Source: Bacteroidales bacterium (lineage in GTDB: Bacteria; Bacteroidota; Bacteroidia; Bacteroidales; UBA1715). Taken from it: 64,000 bases of DNA. Below, piece by piece: positions 9,854 through 18,524 of this stretch (position 1 is its first letter; the number at the start of each line of letters is the position of its first letter). Below the pieces are notes generated by a model that had not been told where the DNA came from, did no database searches, and was given only the letters and a program-made list of their open reading frames with translations. Where the stretch lies: assembly GCA_016714605.1 (NCBI GenBank), contig JADKDL010000006.1, forward strand, positions 186,001-250,000, given 5' to 3'. The translations under genes were made by a program, and so were the position numbers.

Positions 9854-11094
9854 TTAGTACGGCCTCACGGACTCGCCATGCAGTGTAATGTCGAGACCTT
9901 TACGCTCTTGAACACCCGAAACTTTTACACGAACAAATTTATTTAGTATTTTTAACATGTATAAAGTAAAATAATAAGCATAAACACAAGCAAACAAAAC
10001 AGCAAGTATTTGTATTCCTAAGAACTTGCTACCTTCTGTAAAATTGTAAAATAAACCATCGGCACCATTTACGTTTATTGTTTTAGTAGCAAAGAGTCCG
10101 AGTAATATAGTACCCATAACGCCACCCATGCCGTGTACGCCCCAAACATCGAGAGCGTCGTCCCAGTTTTTCTATGCTTAAACCTTACAGCAAACCAACA
10201 GCCGGTAGCCGCAATAACTCCAATCAACATTGCAACAGGAATGGTTACATAGCCCGAAGCGGGAGTAATTGTTGCCAACCCAGCTACAGAACCAGTCATA
10301 AGTCCAACAAAAGTAGGTTTCTTTGCTCCGGTGTTCCACTCTAAGAGGAGCCATGTAATAGCTGCAAAAGAAGCTGCTACATCGGTATTTATAAATGCGG
10401 ATATGGTAACTCCATCAAGGTCGAGCTCACTACCGGCATTAAAGCCATACCACCCAAACCAAAGCAATGCGGTTCCAACTGCTACGAGTGGAATGTTGCT
10501 CGGAACATTATCTCTTATTTTTCTGCTACCAACAAATCTTATAGAAGCCAATGCTGCAAAACCAGCGGTTGCATGCACTACAATTCCACCTGCAAAATCT
10601 AAGACTCCTAACGATTGTAATATTCCACCACCCCAAACCATGTGTACAAACGGATAATAAACCAAGAATTGCCACAAAATAAGAAAGAAGATATACGATT
10701 TAAAGGTAACTCTATTTACAAAAGCACCAGTTATGAGCGCCGGAGTAATGATGGCAAACATCATCTGATAACAAACAAAAACCAATTCCGGAAATCTTTT
10801 TTGAGGTGAATACACCGAATGAGGTTCAATGTTGCTGAGGAATATTTTATCAAAGTTACCATAGATTCCAAAAAAATCGTTTCCATCGGCAAGTGAACCA
10901 CTAAAACAGAGCGAATAACCGAAAGTTACCCACAAAACAGTAGATAAACCTAAGGAGGCAAAACTCTGAATCATTACCCCCAGAATGTTTTTCTTGCAGG
11001 CGAGCCCGCCGTAGAAAAACGCTAGACCTGGAGTCATAAGCATAACCAAACTGGTAGCGAACAACATAAATGCTGTTAATCCGGTATCAAACAT
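9854..11094 (-). CDS. amt: Ammonium transporter Amt (frameshifted)
   Basis: A polytopic inner-membrane Amt/MEP/Rh channel that takes up ammonium. The N-terminal part (11094 to about 10172) reads MLMTPGLAFFYGGL, the VWGGG motif, a VVHATAGFAAL segment and the LLWFGWYGFNAGS helix. At the T5 run 10167-10171 one base is missing. Restoring it joins RFKHRK to NWDDALDVWGVHGMGG and the remaining ORF (10129 to 9854), recreating the conserved D-V-x-G-V-H-G motif and a normal C-terminus. Restored length is about 413 residues, near the family norm. No glnK/P-II gene is adjacent, although amt-glnK pairing is common. The link to the nif genes 50 kb away is physiological inference. The break is more likely a homopolymer error than real decay because both halves are intact. 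Confidence 0.85.
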
Positions 11095-11132
11095 AAAAAA
11101 ATATAGCTAAATAAATATTTCCAATTGTGGCG

Positions 11133-11140
11133 CAAAAGTA
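11133..11140 (-). promoter_or_regulatory. Candidate -7 box for amt
   Basis: On the minus strand the sequence TACTTTTG fits the Bacteroidota -7 consensus TAnnTTTG, 39 bases upstream of the amt ATG. No good TTTG was found 19-21 bases further upstream, so the call rests on the -7 box alone. Confidence 0.4.
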
Positions 11141-11318
11141 AATATATTTTTAATTAGTCCTACATTTTTGTGTATGAAATTACATTAATGAAAATTATAT
11201 AATTTGAACACCTTATATGAGATACCTGATGAATAGAAAAAACCTAATATATTGAATTTTTGGTAAGAAGAATTATTTTCTATGTTTATGAATATTTTTT
11301 TAGGTGCTATATTCATTA

Positions 11319-11351
11319 AAGAGGCTGTCTTTACTTTTTAGACAGCCTCTT
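11319..11351 (-). terminator. Terminator after the 123-residue lipoprotein gene
   Basis: AAGAGGCTGTCT and AGACAGCCTCTT form a perfect 12-bp stem with a 9-base loop, just beyond the stop at 11357. The T tract on the minus strand is short. The core GGCTGTCT is the same as in the hairpin at 8492. Confidence 0.7.
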
Positions 11352-11356
11352 CATTT

Positions 11357-11728
11357 TTATTCAAAAGTATAGGTGAGCGTTTTGTTCCCATTTTCTTGAA
11401 TGTATTTGTTCCAATTTTTTTCTTTAAAAATGGAATTATCAAGAGTGTCTTCTCTTGTCATGATTACAACACTATCTTTAAGACCATATATTACAGCAGA
11501 ATCGTAAGGAAAACTTAATACATCTCCTGACTGATATGGTACTTGAACATCGTAAAAAATTGAATCCATATTCGAATTGATTTTTATTACTCTCTGAATA
11601 CTATCATTGTTATACAATTCACATGTAATGCTTTCACTAGTTTTGTTTTTAAATTCATAATCTAAATATATCCAGCGGTCACAAGAGAATGTACTTAAAA
11701 TTATTATAGCAAATATTATTTTTTTCAT
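11357..11728 (-). CDS. Small predicted lipoprotein of unknown function
   Basis: A 123-residue protein with an N-terminal hydrophobic stretch and lipobox, MKKIIFAIIILSTFSC, which puts the acylated Cys at residue 16. The rest is acidic and strand-rich (YLDYEFKNKTSESITCELY, then a SIFYDVQVPYQSGD segment) with no domain I recognise. It follows the 102-residue ORF on the same strand with a short gap and has its own terminator. It may belong to a small accessory operon with the two genes upstream. The signal peptide makes it a credible real gene; function is unknown. Confidence 0.6.
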   Translation of the reverse strand: MKKIIFAIIILSTFSCDRWIYLDYEFKNKTSESITCELYNNDSIQRVIKINSNMDSIFYDVQVPYQSGDVLSFPYDSAVIYGLKDSVVIMTREDTLDNSIFKEKNWNKYIQENGNKTLTYTFE

Positions 11729-11773
11729 ATTTTTCTTTTTTAAATATAATTTTACTCAGCTTTAAATATAATT

Positions 11774-12082
11774 TTAATAATAATATGCTTCAAAAAGTTT
11801 AAGAACATCTGTTCTATCTTTATTCAGGTTTTTTGCCAGAAGAATAAGTTTATACGTTAAAGGTGATTCTACATTTGGATCGAGAGAATAGAATAAATCT
11901 GAGATGGAGTAACCTTCGGCATTATAGTAGTACCGAACTCCGTTAGTTGTTCTTAGAAAATCTATATTTGAATCATTTAAATCCCAAAATAATCCTCTAG
12001 GAAGCCAACGATCATTTCCTTTTGCTTTTGGCGAATAATCTTCATAAGAAAGTGCAGTATAATTCCTTGGACTATATTTCAC
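11774..12082 (-). CDS. Uncharacterised ORF, probably 5'-truncated or start unclear
   Basis: The frame gives 102 residues from a GTG at 12082, but it stays open for another 25 codons up to a TAG at 12158-12160. Those codons (beginning QDLINATRKAWAYFKGYNF) look protein-like and aromatic-rich yet contain no usual start codon. The open part begins inside the last codons of the upstream gene, in a different frame. Either translation starts at the GTG, or this is the 3' end of a larger gene that lost its beginning. The product is rich in Tyr, Asn and Asp with no signal peptide and no recognised domain. Confidence 0.4.
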   Translation of the reverse strand: MKYSPRNYTALSYEDYSPKAKGNDRWLPRGLFWDLNDSNIDFLRTTNGVRYYYNAEGYSISDLFYSLDPNVESPLTYKLILLAKNLNKDRTDVLKLFEAYYY

Positions 12083-12147
12083 TTGATATTTATAGTTTGT
12101 AAAATTATAACCTTTAAAATAAGCCCAAGCCTTTCTAGTTGCGTTTA

Positions 12148-12705
12148 TTAAATCTTGCTAATTAATTTTAGAGTTTTCAAACCATAAACAAGTATTTCAT
12201 TTTTATCAGTCTTATCATATTGGTTATTTTGATTTGTGTCGTAATGTCCGGTAATCACAAGATTTCCAGTCAACTTATTTACTACCCATGTTCTTACAAA
12301 AAACTTATCATCTGTCAACTGAGTTTTTTCAATACCGTCGGGCGATAAGACTATGATTTGTGTCGGGTCATTCCATTCAATGCCACCTTTTCCATCAAGG
12401 TCAACAATCTTTGCAGACACTATTAGTAAATTAATTCCTAAACTGTCAATTTTAATTTGTTCAATCATTTCTGTCCTTGAGTCAGTTGGAAAGTCTACTT
12501 GTTTTGTCTCGCCATTCTTTGAATTTATGAATAAAAAGTACTTACTTTTAGTTTCAAGCATTTTACCCCAATTTTCAATTGAGGCTATTACAAATTCAGT
12601 TCCAACAACTTCGGTTAATTTATTAAAATGAACGTAGTTATATTTATCTTGTCCGTAAGTCAATAATGTTAATACGGTGAAAGCAAAAAATAATGTTTTT
12701 CTCAT
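12148..12705 (-). CDS. Secreted protein of unknown function
   Basis: A 185-residue protein with a signal peptide, MRKTLFFAFTVLTLLTYGQ. The mature part is strand-rich with repeated interleaved segments such as IIVLSPDGIEKTQLTDDKFF and WVVNKLTGNLVITGHYDTN, resembling a few blades of a propeller rather than a full one. An Asp/Asn-rich stretch DTNQNNQYDKTDKNE near residue 160 resembles an EF-hand/dockerin-like calcium loop, but only once. I do not recognise a family. It stops just before the incomplete ORF at 11774 on the same strand. Confidence 0.55.
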   Translation of the reverse strand: MRKTLFFAFTVLTLLTYGQDKYNYVHFNKLTEVVGTEFVIASIENWGKMLETKSKYFLFINSKNGETKQVDFPTDSRTEMIEQIKIDSLGINLLIVSAKIVDLDGKGGIEWNDPTQIIVLSPDGIEKTQLTDDKFFVRTWVVNKLTGNLVITGHYDTNQNNQYDKTDKNEILVYGLKTLKLISKI

Positions 12706-12855
12706 AATCTTCTTTTTTTTTGTAATTTCATATTATATTGTGTATTCTGAATAGGTAATTGAGGACTTCAAACCAAACAACCCGTTGCGGTTTAGAACTT
12801 GCCTAAATTAATTGCACCTAATTTGCGCAAAAATAGCCTTCCCAATAGGCATTAT

Positions 12856-13203
12856 TTATTCCAAATCTAGCGTTATCATTATGTTCTCTTTTACCTTATC
12901 TATCAATGTCGAAGGCAAATCACCTATTCTTTTTATCAAACGTTTATTATCAATCGCTCGAATTTGGTCTATCATTATATCGCAGTTTTCACTTAAATTA
13001 GCCATACCCTTTTTTAAATGTACTCTCAAAATATCTGCGTCATTTTCTACATTTGTCGTTATTGGGCAAATAATCGTTGACGGATGTGGAATTTTATTTA
13101 GTAGATTAGTCTGCAAAACCAATACAGGTCTTGTTTTACCGGATTCAGTCCCTATTTGTGGATTTAAATCGGCAATCCAAATTTCATATTGCTTAATCGA
13201 CAT
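12856..13203 (-). CDS. MazF/PemK-type endoribonuclease toxin
   Basis: A 115-residue protein of the MazF/PemK/CcdB fold. The N-terminus YEIWIADLNPQIGTESGKTR matches the family's conserved opening, in which the loop before the Gly-x-x-x-x-K-x-R-P segment forms the active site. RPVLVLQTNLLN and STIICPITTNVEN follow, and the later DQIRAIDNKRL matches the conserved D-Q-x-R-x-x-D motif. Such toxins cleave mRNA at short sequences and are held inactive by an antitoxin. The gene overlaps the end of the antitoxin gene by 11 bases, so the two are translationally coupled. Length is normal for an intact toxin. Confidence 0.9.
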   Translation of the reverse strand: MSIKQYEIWIADLNPQIGTESGKTRPVLVLQTNLLNKIPHPSTIICPITTNVENDADILRVHLKKGMANLSENCDIMIDQIRAIDNKRLIKRIGDLPSTLIDKVKENIMITLDLE

Positions 13204-13423
13204 AATCTATCCTTTCGAAATCATTTAATATATCAATAGAATCACTTTTGACTAAATCAGAATCTCTTTTAAGTCTCTCCTCCAGTATGTGTCTTCTTTG
13301 AAGCTTATTATAATACTCAAGAGCTTCATTAATATATCTATTCCTTGGAATCTTGATTCGAGAAAGAATATTTTCAGTCTCGCAAAATATAGAATCGTCT
13401 ATTTTTAATGATACCGTTTTCAT
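13193..13423 (-). CDS. Ribbon-helix-helix antitoxin of the MazF-type module
   Basis: A 76-residue protein whose first 45 residues fit a ribbon-helix-helix DNA-binding fold: an N-terminal strand (KTVSLKIDDSIF) and two helices ending in IPRNRYINEALEYYNKLQ. The acidic C-terminal tail (DLVKSDSIDILNDFERIDYVD) is the type of segment that wraps around the toxin. It is the first gene of the pair and its 3' end overlaps the toxin start. Autoregulation by binding the promoter just upstream is expected for this class; the repeated AGTATAT motifs there are candidate sites. Confidence 0.85.
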   Translation of the reverse strand: MKTVSLKIDDSIFCETENILSRIKIPRNRYINEALEYYNKLQRRHILEERLKRDSDLVKSDSIDILNDFERIDYVD

Positions 13424-13443
13424 AAAACAATTTTTTTATACCA

Positions 13444-13474
13444 CAAAAGTATATCATTTTAGTATATTAGTCAA
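13444..13474 (-). promoter_or_regulatory. Promoter of the toxin-antitoxin operon with a direct repeat
   Basis: Minus strand: TTG, a 20-base spacer, then TACTTTTG, matching the Bacteroidota promoter form. The antitoxin ATG is about 20 bases downstream. On the plus strand AGTATAT occurs at 13449-13455 and 13461-13467, a 12-base period inside the promoter and a candidate antitoxin binding site. Confidence 0.6.
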
Positions 13475-13607
13475 GTGAATTTTTGCGAATTTGCTATTTT
13501 CTTCATACGGCATGACAACTCTATATACTCAACTCTGCAACGAAAGTCAGAGCTTGAAACTGTTGCCTGTTCAAGTTTGTACCTCGGACTTTACGAATTT
13601 TCAAATT

Positions 13608-14726
13608 TTAAGCTCTCTTTTTATATCGCCACACTGCCATTGAAAATATGCAAATGGCATAAATTGCAAGGGTTGTGACCTCTTGTTTAATATGTCTAAG
13701 TTCTGAACCTTTGAGTAGTACCATTCGCATTATTTTTATAAAATACGCAATTGGGTTTATTCTGTTTAGATTTTTTGCCCAATCGGGCATATTACCAACA
13801 TCGGTAAACAATCCACTCATTAGTATAAAAATCATTATAAAAAAGAAAGCCACAAACATAGTCTGCTGCTGGGTAGATGATACGGTTGAGAGTAACAAGC
13901 CCAAACCCATAACCAAAATAAGGTAAATAACGGCTACACCAAATACTAAAAACAGACTTCCAACTATAGGAATATGAAATAAGAGGAATCCTATGGTAAG
14001 TCCGAATGCCAGTTCTACCAAACCAATAATAAGAAATGGGAAAAGTTTTCCGGCTATAAACTCATACTTCTTGACCGGAGTTACATTTATCTGCTCTATG
14101 GTGCCAAGTTCCTTTTCGCGAACCAAATTCATACTTGAAAGAATGATGCCTATTAGCGTTACCAAAAGCACTAGTATGCCCGGAACCATGTACGACTTGT
14201 AGTTGAGTTCCGGATTGTACCAATAAGACTCATCAACCTGAATGCTCTTAATGCTCCCATTTGCCGATATTGGCATAATTTGGGGCAGAATACTCTTATT
14301 GTAATTATTGACAATGGCTGCAACATAAGCATTTGCCAATCCGGCTACCATGCCGTCTATTGCATTTATCTGAATTTGTAATTGGGTTTTTTGCTGTGTA
14401 ACAAGGTCTTTCTCAAAACCAGTAGGAAACACCAGCGCCAGTTCTGCTTTATTGGCATACAAGTACTCATCGACCGTAGCCGGACTGTAGGCACGAGCAG
14501 CTATATTGAAAAACGGCGATGCTTCAAATTTTGAAATTAACTCACGAGAGTACTGGGAATTGTCTTTGTCATATACCACAATATCAATATTCTTGAGTTC
14601 ATAGTTTGCCGCATGAACAAGGATAAGAAGTTGCATTATGGGCAATACAAATATGATTGGAAGCATTGTTTTGTTCCGAAATATTTGAATGAACTCTTTT
14701 TGGATAATAAAAAGTATATTGTTCAT
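13608..14726 (-). CDS. ABC-2 type permease, second of pair (YbhR-like)
   Basis: A 372-residue inner-membrane permease. It has one N-terminal transmembrane segment (about 20-42), a large periplasmic domain to about residue 170, then five C-terminal membrane helices. The loop motif NLVREKELGTIEQINVTPVK near residue 200 is the conserved E-x-G-T-x-E signature of ABC-2 drug exporters. It is the last gene of the operon, 11 bases after its sister permease, and the two should form a heterodimer energised by the two upstream ATPases. Substrate cannot be read from sequence; the YbhGFSR family exports drugs or toxic compounds. The gene appears intact. Confidence 0.88.
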   Translation of the reverse strand: MNNILFIIQKEFIQIFRNKTMLPIIFVLPIMQLLILVHAANYELKNIDIVVYDKDNSQYSRELISKFEASPFFNIAARAYSPATVDEYLYANKAELALVFPTGFEKDLVTQQKTQLQIQINAIDGMVAGLANAYVAAIVNNYNKSILPQIMPISANGSIKSIQVDESYWYNPELNYKSYMVPGILVLLVTLIGIILSSMNLVREKELGTIEQINVTPVKKYEFIAGKLFPFLIIGLVELAFGLTIGFLLFHIPIVGSLFLVFGVAVIYLILVMGLGLLLSTVSSTQQQTMFVAFFFIMIFILMSGLFTDVGNMPDWAKNLNRINPIAYFIKIMRMVLLKGSELRHIKQEVTTLAIYAICIFSMAVWRYKKRA

Positions 14727-14737
14727 AAAAGTGGGTT

Positions 14738-15844
14738 TTATTCAAGACGAATTTTAAATTTCTTAACACTTACAGCAATAAAAAAGAAACACATTGCGAC
14801 CAAAATCAAGGTTTCTTTCCAGATATATTCAAAGCCGGTTCCTTTTATCATTACATTTTTAATAATTATAATGAACCATTTAGCAGGAATTATATTACTA
14901 ACCCGTTGCAGAACAAGAGGCATATTATCTATTGGAAAAATAAAGCCCGACAGAAGTATTGTGGGCAACATGAGGGCAACAAGAGAAATCATAATTGCCA
15001 CCTGTTGCGATTTAGCTACCGTAGAAATAAAGATACCAATAGAGAGTGCTAAAATAATAAACAATAAACTCTCTGCCATGAGCAGTACAAAACTCCCCAA
15101 AACAGGTATTTCAAATACGAAAATGCCCAGTAAAATAATAAGAAACGCATTAAAAAAAGAAAGTACCAGATAGGGCAATATTTTTCCTATAATAATCTGA
15201 ATCGGATTGAGCGGAGAAACCAACAGAACTTCCATGGTGCCAAGTTCTTTTTCGCGAGCTATAGAAATAGAGGTAATCATTGCCGAGATGAGCATAAGTA
15301 TAAGCGTGAGAATACCCGGAATAAACATGTAAACCCCTTTCATTTCTGGGTTGAACAGCATTTTTGGTTTCATGCTAATGGCTTGAGCATTTGCACTACC
15401 TGCGTTCATTTCAGTCAGAAATCCTGCTATCACCCCTTTGGTATAATTTACTATCATATTTGCATTGTTTGGGTCTGAAGCATCGGCAATGATGCGGATA
15501 TGCGCCAATTTATCGCGCTCTAGTTTGGCAGCAAAACCGCTTTCTATAATGAGTACTTCTTTTACTCTGCCTGATTTCAATAATTCATCAACCTCATCAT
15601 AAGAAGCAATAGACTCCGACAATTGAAAGTAACCCGAAGAAACAAGTTTGTTGATAAGCTTTTCACTCTCATTATCTTTGGCTAAATCAAGTACTGCTAT
15701 ATTCACATCTTTTATCTCATTGGTAAGCACATAACCAAATAACAACACCTGAATAATAGGAATTCCAAACATAACGATCAGGGTACGCACATCGCGCCCT
15801 ATATGATAAAACTCTTTTCGTATAAATGCTCTTAACTTTTTCAA
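14738..15844 (-). CDS. ABC-2 type permease, first of pair (YbhS-like)
   Basis: A permease with the same architecture as its downstream neighbour: a first helix near residues 22-45, a periplasmic domain, then five helices. The loop motif AREKELGTMEVLLVSPLNP is the conserved ABC-2 signature. The frame can be extended to 15913, but those codons overlap the ATPase gene. I chose the TTG at 15844, 13 bases after the ATPase stop, which gives 368 residues starting L-K-K-L-R-A-F-I-R-K-E-F, close in length to the sister permease. The short spacing to both neighbours supports one transcript. Confidence 0.85.
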   Translation of the reverse strand: MKKLRAFIRKEFYHIGRDVRTLIVMFGIPIIQVLLFGYVLTNEIKDVNIAVLDLAKDNESEKLINKLVSSGYFQLSESIASYDEVDELLKSGRVKEVLIIESGFAAKLERDKLAHIRIIADASDPNNANMIVNYTKGVIAGFLTEMNAGSANAQAISMKPKMLFNPEMKGVYMFIPGILTLILMLISAMITSISIAREKELGTMEVLLVSPLNPIQIIIGKILPYLVLSFFNAFLIILLGIFVFEIPVLGSFVLLMAESLLFIILALSIGIFISTVAKSQQVAIMISLVALMLPTILLSGFIFPIDNMPLVLQRVSNIIPAKWFIIIIKNVMIKGTGFEYIWKETLILVAMCFFFIAVSVKKFKIRLE

Positions 15845-15857
15845 AACCCTTATTTTT

Positions 15858-16595
15858 TTAATGTTTTCCGCGAGCCAATGTATAAAAAACCTCATCGATG
15901 GAAGCAACCCCAAACTGTTTTTTGAGATTTGTGGGAGTATCGAGAGCCTCTATTCGCCCATCTACCATAATAGTTACCCTGTCGCAATATTCAGCTTCAT
16001 CCATATAGTGCGTGGTTACAAAAATGGTAATGCCACGCTGAGCAGCATCATAAATTAGATCCCAAAACTGACGGCGAGTTACCGGATCTACACCACCGGT
16101 AGGTTCGTCGAGAAAGACAATTTTAGGTTCGTGAAATATTGCAACCAAGAATGCCAATTTCTGACGCCACCCCAGAGGAATATCGGCAATAAGACTATTT
16201 CTCAGATGGTCTATTCCAAGTTGAGAAAATAATTTTGCCGATTTTTTCTCTTATAGCTTTTCGTTTCATGCCATAAATGCCTCCATAAAATCTTATATTT
16301 TCATACACGGTAAGATCTTCATATAAAGAGAATTTCTGACTCATGTAGCCAATATTGCGCTTTATACTTTCTGTTTGTGTATAAACATCAAAACCTGCCA
16401 CATGAAGCTCTCCTGAAGTAGGATAGGAGAGTCCGCACAGTATCTTTATTGCAGTAGTTTTCCGGCACCATTGGCTCCCAGAAAACCAAAAATCTCGCCC
16501 CTTCCAACCTCAAAATTAAGATTGTCATTGGCTATAAAATCGCCAAATCTCTTGACAAGATTTTTTACCTGTATGACCTTTTCTACTGTACTCAT
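15858..16595 (-). CDS. ABC transporter ATPase of the exporter (two frameshifts)
   Basis: Start ATG at 16595 (MSTVEKVIQVKNLVKRFGDF). The frame breaks inside the Walker A motif: the A4 run at 16458-16461 (minus-strand bases) lacks one A, so GANGAGK runs into a stop. With the base restored it reads GANGAGKTTAIKILCGLSYP. At the run 16242-16247 there is one base too many. Dropping it restores KLFSQLGIDHLRNSLIADIP, then GWRQKLAFLVAIFHEPK and Walker B IVFLDEPTGGVDP. The degenerate signature ending in G-W-R-Q in place of LSGGQ is usual for the C-terminal half of YbhF-like ATPases. The two shifts cancel and give about 245 residues, a normal length. It lies between the other ATPase and the permeases. 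Confidence 0.85.
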
Positions 16596-16639
16596 TTTTC
16601 GATGTTTCTAAATACCATGACTTTCAAATAAGCATATTA

Positions 16640-17539
16640 TTATCTTGAATATTCAATAAAACAATCTTCAATATTGGGCAATATGGTGTTTACCTCAACA
16701 AGCTCACCTGTCTTACTTTGTATGAAGTTTCTAATCTCTGTAATATTTATTTGAGTTCTTTTATCTACATAATGCAAATCTTGTCCGAAACTATTTACCG
16801 AGTGAGTAAATTCGTACCCTTCAAGGACTTTTTTAATTTTGTATAATGAGCCTCCCTTGATAGACCACATAGGGTGCGGAAAATGAGCAGTTATGGCTGC
16901 CGGACTATCAATAGTGAGCGCATTCCCCTTCTGTATAAGCATTACCCTATCGCACAAGGTAGCCTCATCCATGTATGGGGTAGATACTAAGATAGAAATA
17001 CCAAGCTTTTTAAGTGTAGCAAGCATCTGCCAAAACTCCTTTCTCGACACCGCATCTACTCCGGTAGTAGGCTCATCGAGGAAAAGAAAATCAGGGCGAT
17101 GAATCAATGCACAAGACAGTGCCAGTTTTTGTTTCATTCCGCCCGACAATTTACCTGCAAGCCTATTGGCAAAGGGTTCTATTTGCTGATAAATATCTTT
17201 TATTAAATCATAATTTTCATCTATAGTTGTACCAAAGACACTGGCAAAAAATGAAAGATTCTCATACACACTCAAATCTTGATACAAAGAAAATTTACTA
17301 GGCATATAGCCAATTTTTTTTCTGATTTTCTTAAAATCCTTAACCACATCAAGTCCATCGAGTTTTGCATAGCCCGAGTTAGGAATAAGAAGTGTGGTAA
17401 GTATGCGTATGAGCGAAGTTTTGCCGGCACCGTCGGGTCCTATTATACCAAACATTTCTCCCTTGCCAACATTGAAACTAATTTTATTCAAGGCAGGTAT
17501 GTTTTTATAATTTTTTGATATTTCAGAAACCTCAAGCAT
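16640..17539 (-). CDS. ABC transporter ATPase of the exporter (YbhF N-half-like)
   Basis: A cytoplasmic ATPase of about 299 residues. Walker A is GPDGAGKTS near residue 36, the signature LSGGMKQK lies near 131 and Walker B FLFLDEPTTGVD near 151, all intact. The frame opens at 17572, but I start at the ATG at 17539 (MLEVSEISKNYK), eight bases after the hlyD stop, which removes a non-conserved extension. With the next ATPase it corresponds to the two halves of the fused E. coli YbhF protein. It should energise the two ABC-2 permeases downstream. Confidence 0.9.
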   Translation of the reverse strand: MLEVSEISKNYKNIPALNKISFNVGKGEMFGIIGPDGAGKTSLIRILTTLLIPNSGYAKLDGLDVVKDFKKIRKKIGYMPSKFSLYQDLSVYENLSFFASVFGTTIDENYDLIKDIYQQIEPFANRLAGKLSGGMKQKLALSCALIHRPDFLFLDEPTTGVDAVSRKEFWQMLATLKKLGISILVSTPYMDEATLCDRVMLIQKGNALTIDSPAAITAHFPHPMWSIKGGSLYKIKKVLEGYEFTHSVNSFGQDLHYVDKRTQINITEIRNFIQSKTGELVEVNTILPNIEDCFIEYSR

Positions 17540-17546
17540 AGACACT

Positions 17547-18443
17547 TTATTTTTCTTTAGTAAGAAGTACAACCTCAGCAGGCATTCCTATTTTATAAAT
17601 TCCATCAGTATTTGGTACGTTTACTTTCATTGCATACACCAAATTCACCCGCTCTTCTTTAGTTTGAATAATTTTAGGAGTAAACTCGGCTTCAGATGCT
17701 ATCCAAGTAACTACACCTTTAGTTTGGTTATACTCATCTTTATTTTTGTCGGTCAATACCGTTACCGTATCGCCCAAAGCCACCTGAGATAGTTGAGCCC
17801 CCGAAACATAGACCTTAAGTTGCAAAACAGATAGATCTGCAATTTTATACAAAGGTTTGCCCATGGTAACCAACTCACCTTGTTCTACATAACTTTGAAG
17901 CACCGTACCTTCTAATGGATTTACAATTTCACATCGACTTATTTGGTCATTAACCGTTTCTATGTTTACATTTATACCGGTAAGTTCTGCCTGAATTACA
18001 GAATATTGTGTCTGTGTAGATATAATTTGCTTTTCAATAAGAGATAAAGCGGCTTCAATATCGTCAAGTTGCTTTGCAGTTGCAGCACCACCCTCTAATA
18101 AACGTTTTACACGGTTCATTTCTGTATGGGTATTTGCTTTTTGCTGCACTTGCACATCTATACCTTTATCTACACCAGAATATTTAGCTAGAATTACCTG
18201 TTTCTGGGCCAGATATTGCTTGCGTTTTAAGTACAGTTGTAAGGTGTCTGTTAAGCCAACAACTTCACCTTTTTTTAGTTTTTTACCTTCGGTTGCGGTA
18301 TAGTTCTCCAGAATACCGGTTTGCTGTGCAGAAATAAGCACTTCTGTTGCTTCAAAATTACCATAAGCATCAGATTTTTTTTCAGAATTAGAACAGGATG
18401 TAAATACCAATCCTGCTACTAGAATAAGAAATATCGTTCTCAT
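17547..18443 (-). CDS. HlyD/MFP periplasmic adaptor lipoprotein of the exporter
   Basis: Start placed at the ATG at 18443, giving MRTIFLILVAGLVFTSC, a lipoprotein signal with the acylated Cys at residue 17; the frame extends upstream but without a signal-like sequence. The protein (about 298 residues) has a first lipoyl half (GNFEATEVLISAQQTGIL), a long alpha-helical hairpin with coiled-coil character (about 75-150), a second lipoyl half (NPLEGTVLQSYVEQGELV) and a C-terminal beta domain. Such adaptors bridge the inner-membrane ABC transporter and the outer-membrane TolC channel. It sits between the tolC-like gene and the ATPase genes, as in the E. coli ybhG operon. Confidence 0.88.
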   Translation of the reverse strand: MRTIFLILVAGLVFTSCSNSEKKSDAYGNFEATEVLISAQQTGILENYTATEGKKLKKGEVVGLTDTLQLYLKRKQYLAQKQVILAKYSGVDKGIDVQVQQKANTHTEMNRVKRLLEGGAATAKQLDDIEAALSLIEKQIISTQTQYSVIQAELTGINVNIETVNDQISRCEIVNPLEGTVLQSYVEQGELVTMGKPLYKIADLSVLQLKVYVSGAQLSQVALGDTVTVLTDKNKDEYNQTKGVVTWIASEAEFTPKIIQTKEERVNLVYAMKVNVPNTDGIYKIGMPAEVVLLTKEK

Positions 18444-18524
18444 ATTTATAATTTGTTTTATGATTTTTTCTATACTAAATATTACGTAACTAGCTAAATA
18501 TAATGACACTTAAACTTGCTCTGA

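Noticed and set aside
12856..13423. Calling the pair mazEF by name
   Set aside because: The toxin is MazF/PemK-like, but the antitoxin is a ribbon-helix-helix protein rather than a clear MazE, so no gene symbols were given.
14613..15173. 186-codon plus-strand ORF
   Set aside because: It lies antisense across the two ABC-2 permease genes, which have clear family motifs; it has no start context or recognisable domain.
16458..16461. Programmed frameshifting in the ABC ATPase Walker A
   Set aside because: There is no slippery heptamer with stem-loop, and the second compensating shift plus similar events in unrelated genes favour homopolymer error.
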